Origin: Teredinibacter haidensis
Lineage (GTDB): Bacteria; Pseudomonadota; Gammaproteobacteria; Pseudomonadales; Cellvibrionaceae
Direction of reading: 5' to 3'
Length of the DNA stretch: 64,000 nucleotides
Assembly (NCBI RefSeq): GCF_014211975.1
Contig: NZ_CP060084.1
Location: 558,001 to 622,000, forward strand
The notes beneath the pieces are model-generated. The model saw only the letters and a program-made list of their open reading frames with translations, was not told the DNA's origin and did no database searches. Each line of letters starts with the position of its first letter. Positions within the stretch are counted from its first letter, which is position 1. Below, piece by piece: positions 1-7,285 of the stretch. Made by a program: the position numbers and the translations under genes.

Positions 1-163
1 TCTGTTTGTCTTCGCCTGCCACAATGGCCGTATTGATAGCGCTACCGATCAGAAAGGCCGAGTGATAGGCATCCTTCATTGTGGGTAGTGGGCTTGCGGG
101 GAGAACGTGAGAGGAAAAGGCAGCGATAACAAGAGCGGTGAGGACGGACGTTGTTCGTTTCAT
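1..163 (-). CDS. GH10 endo-1,4-beta-xylanase, N-terminal fragment (cut by window edge)
   Basis: The first 54 codons are visible on the minus strand; the rest lies left of the window. The protein opens with a Sec signal peptide (MKRTT, a hydrophobic stretch, then a likely cleavage after SHVLPA). The mature start contains MKDAYHSAFLIGSAINTA, which matches the opening beta-strand of glycoside hydrolase family 10 barrels (the FLIGxAxN pattern that precedes the catalytic core). GH10 enzymes cut the xylan backbone outside the cytoplasm. The catalytic glutamates are outside the window, so the family call rests on this N-terminal motif alone. The start is the ATG at 163. It reads away from the selenium operon and is probably a separate unit. 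Confidence 0.7.
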   Translation of the reverse strand, partial: MKRTTSVLTALVIAAFSSHVLPASPLPTMKDAYHSAFLIGSAINTAIVAGEDKQ

Positions 164-215
164 TATGTTTCCATATAGCGCGTGTATTACCGAAAGTATA
201 ACGGAGATTATGTCG

Positions 216-1703
216 TTATTCTGATGATGACGGAAGGGGTTCCTGTAACTGGCAGTGTTGGCGAATTTTTCGGGCCACACTATCAACCGCAATATTTAAT
301 ACCGCTGCACAGACGACTAACAGCAGGGCTTTATCGTAGCGAATTTCCTCAAAGGCCGAATCGACATAAAAACCCAATGTGGTAACGCCAAGTAAGCCGA
401 GAATCGCAGATTCACGAATGATAACTTCCCAGCGGTAGAGTAGCAGCGCCATGATACGTGGATAGAGGCGCGGTGTTAATTCGTAGCTGTAGAGGTTGAA
501 GCCTTTAGGCGCATCAATACGCAGTTTTACATGTTCGCTTTCACGGGCAATTAAGTAGGCGATAAGCCCACTGTTATGTAGAGCCAGGGCTAAAATTGCC
601 GGTAAAGCGGAGGGACCGAATAGCAATAGAAAAACAAAGGCCAACACCAACTCGGGTGTGGAGCGGAAGAATAACAATAGGCTGTGACCCAGCATATAAG
701 CTCGGCCAATCAGAATCCTGCTGGCGAGTGGGTATAGCAGTAAAACAAATAGGGCTGTAAGTACCAGAGCGATTAGGGAAAGTAATAATGTATAAGCGGT
801 GGCGGGAATAAGTGTTTCCGTTATTTGTTGGTTGTACCAGATTAGGGCGTCGAGCCAGCGGCCTTCTTGCAAAGCTCTGGGCCAAATGTCGTGACAAATA
901 AACTGCCAGAAGTACTGGCTGTTAACAGGGGCCGATTCAGGCAATAAAAAAATTGCTGCAATACAATAAATGGGCACCAGTTTCCAGTGAAGCCAAAAGC
1001 GCAGGCTGGCGATTAGTGCGTAAAATGCCCAGAGCAAACAGGCTGCTTCGGAATACTGACCTTGTTTAAAGGCTGTTTCAAAATAAAACCCTAAGGTAGG
1101 CAGACCGATAAATCCTAGAATTGTGCTTGAGCGCAGGGCACATTCAAACCGGTAACGAATGTAGGTTGTGAGTTGCGGTAGCGCTTGGGCAAACAGCGTA
1201 TAAAACCAGTGGCTAAAGCCGCTTTTTTTTGCAATGGTTTGGGCGGGCAGGGGTGATTGCTGTTCTAAAATTTCGGCAAAAACTTTGGCAAAGATACCCG
1301 TATAGGGAACGGCAATGGCCAGTACACCGGTAAGCGCCGAAAGGCCAAATACCTGCATAAAAATAAGGCCCCAAAACAGCTCGTGTACGGCGCGAATACT
1401 GGAGCAAAAGAGCCTTATGCTGCGGTGCTTAAAAAGGGTGGCGAGCAGTAGGCCCGTCAAGACAGAAATGGCGACCGCTGCGAAAGCAAAGGCCAGGGTA
1501 TAAAGGAGCGCTTCTCCAAGCGTTGGCCAGTCGTACCAGTGCGGCGTTAACAAACCGTGAAATATACGTAGCAGTTCTTGCCAGGGCTCCGAAGGATAAA
1601 TGGTTAGATCGGCAAAGGGTAGGCTTGCGATCGCCAGAAACGCGAACATTAAACTGGTTTGAATAAAGGGTCGACCGGAGAAGGGCAGCCGGTTGATCAA
1701 CAT
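216..1703 (-). CDS. PhnE-like ABC permease, two permease domains fused; probable selenium oxyanion importer
   Basis: A 495-residue polytopic membrane protein made of two homologous halves, each with the helices and the EAA-type loop of phosphonate-family permeases. The loops read SSTILGFIGLPTLGFYFETA in the first half and ESAILGLLGVTTLGFYVDSA in the second. Ordinary PhnE proteins are about 260-290 residues and dimerise, so this is a covalent dimer. It is the last gene of a five-gene operon and lies 3 bp after its ATPase gene. The linkage to selD and selU matches the PhnD-like family annotated as putative selenate transporters; the substrate is inferred, not shown by the sequence. Phosphonate or phosphite import is the alternative. 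Confidence 0.85.
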   Translation of the reverse strand: MLINRLPFSGRPFIQTSLMFAFLAIASLPFADLTIYPSEPWQELLRIFHGLLTPHWYDWPTLGEALLYTLAFAFAAVAISVLTGLLLATLFKHRSIRLFCSSIRAVHELFWGLIFMQVFGLSALTGVLAIAVPYTGIFAKVFAEILEQQSPLPAQTIAKKSGFSHWFYTLFAQALPQLTTYIRYRFECALRSSTILGFIGLPTLGFYFETAFKQGQYSEAACLLWAFYALIASLRFWLHWKLVPIYCIAAIFLLPESAPVNSQYFWQFICHDIWPRALQEGRWLDALIWYNQQITETLIPATAYTLLLSLIALVLTALFVLLLYPLASRILIGRAYMLGHSLLLFFRSTPELVLAFVFLLLFGPSALPAILALALHNSGLIAYLIARESEHVKLRIDAPKGFNLYSYELTPRLYPRIMALLLYRWEVIIRESAILGLLGVTTLGFYVDSAFEEIRYDKALLLVVCAAVLNIAVDSVARKIRQHCQLQEPLPSSSE

Positions 1704-1706
1704 GGC

Positions 1707-2378
1707 TTAAAACCTGGCGCCAGCATACAGTTCGTTGAGCTGTTCGCTGGAAGAGGAGGCCGAAGGGCGATCGAAAATAATATGGCCGTTGTGAACGCCG
1801 ACTATACGATCAAAGGCCGACAGTGCCAGCTGAGGATCGTGCAGAGCGATGATAACCGTTTGGTGGCGGGCAAGTATAAGCTCCAAGACCTGCTGGCTGC
1901 GGCTGGGGTCTAGCCCTGTGGTGGGTTCATCCCCCAAAAACAGGGATTGCTCGCGATACAGCGCGCGGGCAATGGCAACGCGCTGACGTTCGCCACCGGA
2001 TAATTGGTTGGTGGTTTTGGATAACAAGTGCTCTATACCCAGAGTAGAGGCTAGAGTGTGAATGTTTTTTTTATGGGCGGACAGGGGGAAAAGCAGATTC
2101 CATAGGTTGGTTAAGCTGGAGTGTTGCTCCAGCTGGCCCATATAAATGTTGTGATATACCGACAGCGTATCCACGAGCCCCAGCTGTTGTGGGCAGAAAG
2201 ATGCCTGGTTGCGCACTCGCTGGTACAGCGCCATCAGTAAGCTTGATTTTCCTGCGCCGCTAGAGCCAAGCAGTGCAATTTTTTCACCGGGCTTTACGGA
2301 AAAATTAATGCCCTTGAGTATGGCCTGCTCACCAATACTCCAGTGAAAATCGCTTAATGTAATATCACCAGAATTCAT
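1707..2378 (-). CDS. PhnC-like ABC importer ATPase
   Basis: A 223-residue nucleotide-binding subunit. The Walker A motif is GSSGAGKSS near residue 38, the ABC signature is LSGGERQRVAIARAL, and the Walker B region is LFLGDEPTTGLDP with the catalytic Glu. The switch His is in IIALHDPQLA. It is shorter than many PhnC proteins (about 250-270 residues). Its ATG overlaps the stop of the binding-protein gene by 4 bp, and the permease gene follows after 3 bp, so the three subunits should be translationally coupled. It powers the fused permease from the cytoplasmic face. Confidence 0.88.
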   Translation of the reverse strand: MNSGDITLSDFHWSIGEQAILKGINFSVKPGEKIALLGSSGAGKSSLLMALYQRVRNQASFCPQQLGLVDTLSVYHNIYMGQLEQHSSLTNLWNLLFPLSAHKKNIHTLASTLGIEHLLSKTTNQLSGGERQRVAIARALYREQSLFLGDEPTTGLDPSRSQQVLELILARHQTVIIALHDPQLALSAFDRIVGVHNGHIIFDRPSASSSSEQLNELYAGARF

Positions 2379-3232
2379 TGAAGAATATCAATGGCGCGAG
2401 CGGTCGATTCAATGGCTTCGTAATCGCTGTTGCTGGCAGGAACAAACGATTTACGCGGGAAGGCCTGTAGTAACGAAGGCTCTTTCATATTCAATAGAGT
2501 TTTTCGTACTTTTTCAGTAAAACCCTTTCCGTAGCGTTTGTCGGCGTCGCCGCGTATGGTCCACTGATAATCGGCATAATTGGGTGTTTCCCAAATTACG
2601 CTCGCTTTTGTTAAATCAATTTTTCCTGCGGCTAATTCTGTTTCCCACACGAGGTAGTTGACGGCTCCCAGTTGGTACGCACCCGCCTGTACTTGAGCGA
2701 TGGTCATACTATGGTCACCAGAAAATCCTACGCGCTGGAATACTTTTTGTGGAGCTTGTTTAAAATGCTCTCGAATAAAAAATTCTGGCATCAGTCGGCC
2801 AGAGGTGGAGCCCTTTGAGCCGAAGGTAAAAGTTTTACCCTTAATAGCGTTTGGGAAATTATCGCTTTTAGTTAAACCTGCGCTCTTGTGGGCGATGATA
2901 TAGGTTTTAAAAAACTGGTCCTCATATCCCTGTGCCAGTGCTAGAGAGTCTGGAACTTGTAGGCGTGCCTGCACTCCCGAAAGCCCGCCAAACCAAGCTA
3001 GTTGAACCTGATTGTTGCGAAAGGCGGTTACCGCCGCGGCATAGGATTTAACCGGGATATAATTAACCTCCACTCCGAGCTCTTTTTCCAGATAGTCGGA
3101 GACTTGAGTGAAACGCTGAACCAATCGCGATTCATCTTCATCAGGAATCGCAGTAAAGGTGAACGTTTCTGCCCGAGCGAACAGTGAAAGGCAAAGTAGT
3201 GCTAACGCCAGAGAGGTTTTAGAGGTTGTCAT
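2375..3232 (-). CDS. PhnD-like periplasmic binding protein, probable selenium oxyanion (selenate/selenite) type
   Basis: A 285-residue exported solute-binding protein with a signal peptide ending near FARAETFTFTAIPDEDE. The body follows the phosphonate-binding PhnD pattern: a YLEKELGVEVNYIPVKSYAAA segment, AWFGGLSGVQAR, GSKGSTSGRLMPEFF and the FSGDHSMTIAQVQ ligand region. Family knowledge: a PhnD-like subgroup is found repeatedly beside selD and is annotated as the binding component of a putative selenate ABC transporter. Here it lies directly downstream of selU and selD with an ATGA overlap, which supports that assignment. The specificity is not directly visible, and phosphonate binding cannot be excluded. 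Confidence 0.85.
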   Translation of the reverse strand: MTTSKTSLALALLCLSLFARAETFTFTAIPDEDESRLVQRFTQVSDYLEKELGVEVNYIPVKSYAAAVTAFRNNQVQLAWFGGLSGVQARLQVPDSLALAQGYEDQFFKTYIIAHKSAGLTKSDNFPNAIKGKTFTFGSKGSTSGRLMPEFFIREHFKQAPQKVFQRVGFSGDHSMTIAQVQAGAYQLGAVNYLVWETELAAGKIDLTKASVIWETPNYADYQWTIRGDADKRYGKGFTEKVRKTLLNMKEPSLLQAFPRKSFVPASNSDYEAIESTARAIDILQ

Positions 3233-4320
3233 TGTGAGTCCTTATTTAAAAATTCGACGACAGCTTCAGGTCTTCCTCGGAAAATAACCCGTTCGGTTTT
3301 TTGTTGGATCTGGTAGCTGTACATGGGGTCGTAATAGTCGCGCAGAAGGGTTTCGATCCAGCCAATATGTCCACTGCTGTCACCATTTTTGTGTTGCGCC
3401 AATGCGTTTTCCATTTGTGTATTCAGCTGCGTAAACCGCTCACCGCCGAGGCGGCGTCGGATGTTGCTCAGTGACTGCAGCAGCTCCGTGGCAAAATAGT
3501 CGAAGCCATCCTGCTCGCCGAAGGTTGTTAGGCTTTCCTGCAGGTTACGCAAAATATAGTTTTCGAATGAATGGGAAACGCGCTCTTCCAGTGTTGTTTC
3601 CACCAGTACTAGAGGCGATTTTTTCATAGCCTCCAGTAATTCTGGGGGCAGACACAAACGGCCAATTAGACGGCTTTCATCCTCTAATACGATATTGGCA
3701 TTTGGAAAATGGTGGTTGTGTTTGAGAAAACCGACGGCAAGCGTGTTTTCAAATGATATTTGCGGCGGTTGACCACCGATACGTTTCCCAAAAGCACTGC
3801 CCCGGTGATTGGCCATGCCCTCCAAGTCCAGGCTATGAGCGACCTGATCTAACAGTTCGGTTTTGGCCGAGCCGGTATTCCCACCGAGAATCACTAGCTT
3901 TTTGGTGTTAAGTGTTTGTTCCTGAGTTTGAATCAGAAAACGGCGCATGGCTTTGTAGCCACCCTCTACCCGGGGGTAGTCACAACCGGCTTCTGCCAGC
4001 CAGCGCTGGCAAATTTGCGAACGCAGGCCGCCGCGAAAACAGAACAAATAGCCTTGAGGGTTCTGTTTTGCAAACGCTAACCAGGCGTTTACACGCGCTT
4101 CCTTGATACTGCCCCTAACCAGTGAGTGGCCCAGTTCGATGGCTGCATCCTGCCCTTTTTGTTTGTAGCAAGTACCGACTTGTGCTCTTTCATCATCGGT
4201 CATGAGCGGCAGGTTTTGGGTTAACGGAAAGCTACCGCGAGCAAATTCCACCGGTGCGCGTGTATCCATCATCGGGGCATCGGATAAAAAAATGTGTTTG
4301 TAATCGATGGTATCGGTCAC
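3229..4320 (-). CDS. mnmH: tRNA 2-selenouridine synthase SelU/MnmH
   Basis: A 363-residue enzyme that replaces sulfur by selenium at the wobble 2-thiouridine of certain tRNAs (Lys, Glu, Gln), using selenophosphate from SelD. The N-terminal half is a rhodanese domain with the catalytic Cys at residue 94 in FCFRGGLRSQ. The C-terminal half has a P-loop, GGNTGSAKTELL, near residues 147-156. The length is normal for the family. The start is a GTG at 4320 whose GTGA overlaps the selD stop. Its place between selD and the transporter genes suggests that uptake, activation and use of selenium are encoded together. Confidence 0.95.
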   Translation of the reverse strand: MTDTIDYKHIFLSDAPMMDTRAPVEFARGSFPLTQNLPLMTDDERAQVGTCYKQKGQDAAIELGHSLVRGSIKEARVNAWLAFAKQNPQGYLFCFRGGLRSQICQRWLAEAGCDYPRVEGGYKAMRRFLIQTQEQTLNTKKLVILGGNTGSAKTELLDQVAHSLDLEGMANHRGSAFGKRIGGQPPQISFENTLAVGFLKHNHHFPNANIVLEDESRLIGRLCLPPELLEAMKKSPLVLVETTLEERVSHSFENYILRNLQESLTTFGEQDGFDYFATELLQSLSNIRRRLGGERFTQLNTQMENALAQHKNGDSSGHIGWIETLLRDYYDPMYSYQIQQKTERVIFRGRPEAVVEFLNKDSQ

Positions 4321-5357
4321 GCGATAAACTCTACCCGGTGACCGCTGCCGTAGGCTTGCAGTTCACCAATGACGTTGGGAGTGATACCTGCCCCGGTGAG
4401 TAGCTTCTCAACGTTGTATTGCCCTGCGGGCTCGACGGCTATAAGCAGGCCACCACTGGTTTGCGGATCGCAGAGAATCTGTTTCTGCAGATCGGAAAGG
4501 GGCGCCGCGTTGTGCCCATAGCTATCGAAATTACGTTGCGTGCCGCCGGGGATGCAACCCAGTTGCAGGTATTCCTGAATGGGGGCCAGCACGGGAACCT
4601 TATCGAAATTGAGAAGAGCTTTTAGGTTGCTACCTTCGCAGACCTCCAGCAAATGGCCAAGTAGACCAAAGCCGGTGACATCGGTAATGGCCGTTACCTC
4701 GTCCAGCTTCGCCAGTTCACTGCCAATATTGTTGAGTTTACACATCCAGTCACGGGCCAAAAATTCGTGTTCGGGCTTGAGCTTCTTCTGTTTTTGAGCC
4801 GTGGTAAGCACACCAATACCGAGAGGTTTAGTGAGGTAAAGCTGTGAGCCTGCAGTTGCCGAGGCATTCCTTCTTAGGCGCTGCTTGGGTACCCGGCCGG
4901 TAACGGCCAGCCCGAAAATCGGTTCCGGGGAATCGATACTGTGGCCGCCTGCCAGCTGAATCCCGGCGTCGGCGCAGGCCTGGCGGCCTCCTTCCACAAC
5001 TTGGGCGGCAACCTCTGCGGGCAGGGCACTTACCGGCCAGCCCAGAATGGCGATGGCCATAATGGGTGTGCCGCCCATAGCGTAGATATCACTAATGGCG
5101 TTCGTTGCTGCAATGCGGCCGAAATCGAAGGGGTCGTCGGCTATAGGCATAAAAAAGTCGGTGGTACTGAGAATCACTTCACCATTACCCAGATCGTAGG
5201 CGGCGGCATCGTCGCGTGTGCTGTTACCCACTAATAGCGCTGGGTCTGGGGTTCTATCTATCCCTCCTGCAAGGATTTTATCCAGGATGGCGGGGGATAT
5301 TTTACAGCCGCAGCCTGCGCCGTGACTGAATTCGGTAAGTTTTATCGTATTGCTCAT
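4317..5357 (-). CDS. selD: Selenophosphate synthase SelD
   Basis: SelD makes selenophosphate from selenide and ATP. The protein starts MSNTIKLTEFSHGAGCGCKI, the glycine/cysteine-rich loop of SelD; the active-site position is an ordinary Cys, so this SelD is not itself a selenoprotein. Other family marks are STTDFFMPIADDPFDFGRIA, NAISDIYAMGG, AGGHSID and CDPQTSGGLL. An upstream in-frame ATG at 5414 exists, but family alignment favours the ATG at 5357 (or 5360), giving about 346 residues. It is the first gene of the selenium operon. No selA, selB or selC is in the window. Confidence 0.96.
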   Translation of the reverse strand: MSNTIKLTEFSHGAGCGCKISPAILDKILAGGIDRTPDPALLVGNSTRDDAAAYDLGNGEVILSTTDFFMPIADDPFDFGRIAATNAISDIYAMGGTPIMAIAILGWPVSALPAEVAAQVVEGGRQACADAGIQLAGGHSIDSPEPIFGLAVTGRVPKQRLRRNASATAGSQLYLTKPLGIGVLTTAQKQKKLKPEHEFLARDWMCKLNNIGSELAKLDEVTAITDVTGFGLLGHLLEVCEGSNLKALLNFDKVPVLAPIQEYLQLGCIPGGTQRNFDSYGHNAAPLSDLQKQILCDPQTSGGLLIAVEPAGQYNVEKLLTGAGITPNVIGELQAYGSGHRVEFIA

Positions 5358-5708
5358 CATGACCGACTTATTTGGTGAAAGCGGCATGATAAGGATTTTA
5401 CGGGTACTTGTCACAAGCTTGCGTAAAATAGGGTACCTCTATGGTCGAGGGATGTAAAAGCCCCCGCAAACTGAGCTAATAAGGCCTTGTAATTATGCTG
5501 GATAGATAACAGCAGCGTCTTAACGGTCCTTTGATCGAAGAGGTTGTTCTTCAACCTAAAGAAGAACACAATTCCAGCGATAAGCGTGGCGGAGGCCTCA
5601 GAGCCTGCAGGAGGTGAGCTCGAGGCGACAAAGCAAAGGTCGTTAGCTAAGCCGCTAGTCTATCTATCGTCATTGATAATGATTGAGGCAAATATTAAGG
5701 GGTTAGGT

Positions 5709-6119
5709 GTGATCTACCAGGGGAGTTGTCACTGTGGCCGCGTGCGGTTTGAGGTTGAGGCGGATGAAGAGATTCAGTGTAAAGACTGCAACTGCAGTAT
5801 TTGTGCGATGTCGGGTTTTCTTCACCTGATCGTACCCAAATCCAGGTTTAAATTACTGGCTGGAAAGGAAAACCTTACAACTTATACTTTTAATACCGGG
5901 GTCGCCAGGCACACTTTCTGCCGTGTATGTGGCATTAAACCATTCTATACGCCCCGATCCAATCCCGATGGTATCGACGTCAATGTGCGCTGCCTGAGTC
6001 CTTTGCCAACAAAGCTTATCCTTAAGCCGTTCGACGGGCAGAACTGGGAGTTACACGCGCACACTCTTGCCCATTTGAGTCGAGAAACCGATCGTGAGGA
6101 GAAAAACCATGAAAACTAA
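5709..6119 (+). CDS. GFA/CENP-V domain zinc protein
   Basis: A small protein of the glutathione-dependent formaldehyde-activating (GFA) family. The zinc ligands are visible as CHCGRVRF, then CKDCNCSICAMSGF, and later FCRVCGIKPFYTPR. A longer open frame runs back to 5544, but its first 55 residues look non-coding. The GTG at 5709 has a good Shine-Dalgarno (AAGGGG at 5697-5702, spacing 6) and leads straight into IYQGSCHCG, so I chose it; 136 residues is normal for the family. Members bind zinc and act on small thiol adducts, but most, including this one, have no known substrate. It overlaps the next gene by 11 bp. Confidence 0.82.
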   Translation: MIYQGSCHCGRVRFEVEADEEIQCKDCNCSICAMSGFLHLIVPKSRFKLLAGKENLTTYTFNTGVARHTFCRVCGIKPFYTPRSNPDGIDVNVRCLSPLPTKLILKPFDGQNWELHAHTLAHLSRETDREEKNHEN

Positions 6120-7209
6120 AAAACAAGTGTTTGCCCCATTTATTCTGCTGTCTCTTTGGTTGATAAGCCAGAGCGCGTATTCAGCCCGGCTACAGGATTA
6201 TCTCTCTGATACCGCCTTTCCCGATAGTTTTTGGCAAATATCGTCGCCTGAAACCGAAGGCTTAAACGCCAAGAACTTAAACGACGCGTTGAATTTCATC
6301 GAAGAAAAAAATTACGAAATTCACAGCTTTAGTATTATCAAAAACGGCAAACTTGTCTTTGACCGCTATGGGCAGCTTAGAAAAACCGACGAGGATCTTC
6401 AGCTTACCCCCAATTCTCGCCACGAGTTGTTCTCTACAACCAAAACCGTTACCTCTGCATTGTTGGGGGTTGCGATAGCAGAGGGCAAAATAGCCGGTGT
6501 CGATACTAAGGTGCTGGATTATTTCCCCGGCGTTCCGGTGAAAGGAATAAATGATTACAAAAAGGCGCTGACACTAGAAAACCTGTTAACCATGCAGAGT
6601 GGTTTGGAAAATGCCGAGGGCGGTGAGGCGGATCTTTATTCTTCCGATCGCTATCCAACGTCGGCGTTTGCCTTCCTTGATCAGCCCTCCATCCTAACAC
6701 CGGGAGACCAGTGGAATTATAATTCTGGGAATTCCCAGATTCTGGCCGAGGTATTAAGAAAAACAACAGGAAAAACGCCGCAGGATTATGCGCAGGAAAA
6801 GCTTTTTAATCCTTTGGGAATCTCCGATGTGCAATGGTCTGCGGATAAAAGTGGTACGCACTATGGGGGCTGGGGATTGTTTTTAAAACCGCGCGATCTC
6901 GCACGATTTGGTTACATGTATTTACATGGTGGGCGCTGGGGTGATCAGCAGTTGGTACCGAAAAGCTGGGTACAGGTCTCTACGCAGCCGCACTCAGAAA
7001 CGCCTTGGGCCGGAGGTCAGTATGGTTATCATTGTTGGGTACCGAGAATAGGCGGCTATGCCACGACTGGGTATAAAGGACAAGATATGTTTATGTTTCC
7101 GGAGAAGGATTTAGTTGTGTTATTTACCAGTAACCTACCTCACGATCGAGCGGATGAAATATTAATCGACTTGGTAGAGAAGTTTGTATTGGCTGGATTA
7201 GCGCAATAA
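6109..7209 (+). CDS. Exported serine hydrolase, class C beta-lactamase/DD-peptidase fold
   Basis: A 366-residue exported enzyme. The ATG at 6109 follows GAGGAG with 7-nt spacing and opens a signal peptide ending near SQSAYSA. The nucleophile motif SxxK is STTK at residues 109-112 (in HELFSTTKTVTSALLG), and the second catalytic motif is the tyrosine in WNYNSGN near residue 204. The late GYKGQ strand replaces the classical KTG. This pattern fits family S12 / EstB-like esterases and penicillin-recognising hydrolases; the substrate is unknown. It overlaps the GFA gene, so the two are probably co-transcribed. Confidence 0.85.
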   Translation: MKTKKQVFAPFILLSLWLISQSAYSARLQDYLSDTAFPDSFWQISSPETEGLNAKNLNDALNFIEEKNYEIHSFSIIKNGKLVFDRYGQLRKTDEDLQLTPNSRHELFSTTKTVTSALLGVAIAEGKIAGVDTKVLDYFPGVPVKGINDYKKALTLENLLTMQSGLENAEGGEADLYSSDRYPTSAFAFLDQPSILTPGDQWNYNSGNSQILAEVLRKTTGKTPQDYAQEKLFNPLGISDVQWSADKSGTHYGGWGLFLKPRDLARFGYMYLHGGRWGDQQLVPKSWVQVSTQPHSETPWAGGQYGYHCWVPRIGGYATTGYKGQDMFMFPEKDLVVLFTSNLPHDRADEILIDLVEKFVLAGLAQ

Positions 7210-7285
7210 GTTTTTTGGTTATGGGCGTTTGGTGCTTTAGTGTTTATGGTTCCCCCTAAAACCCTAGGCACTCTAACGCCCAATG

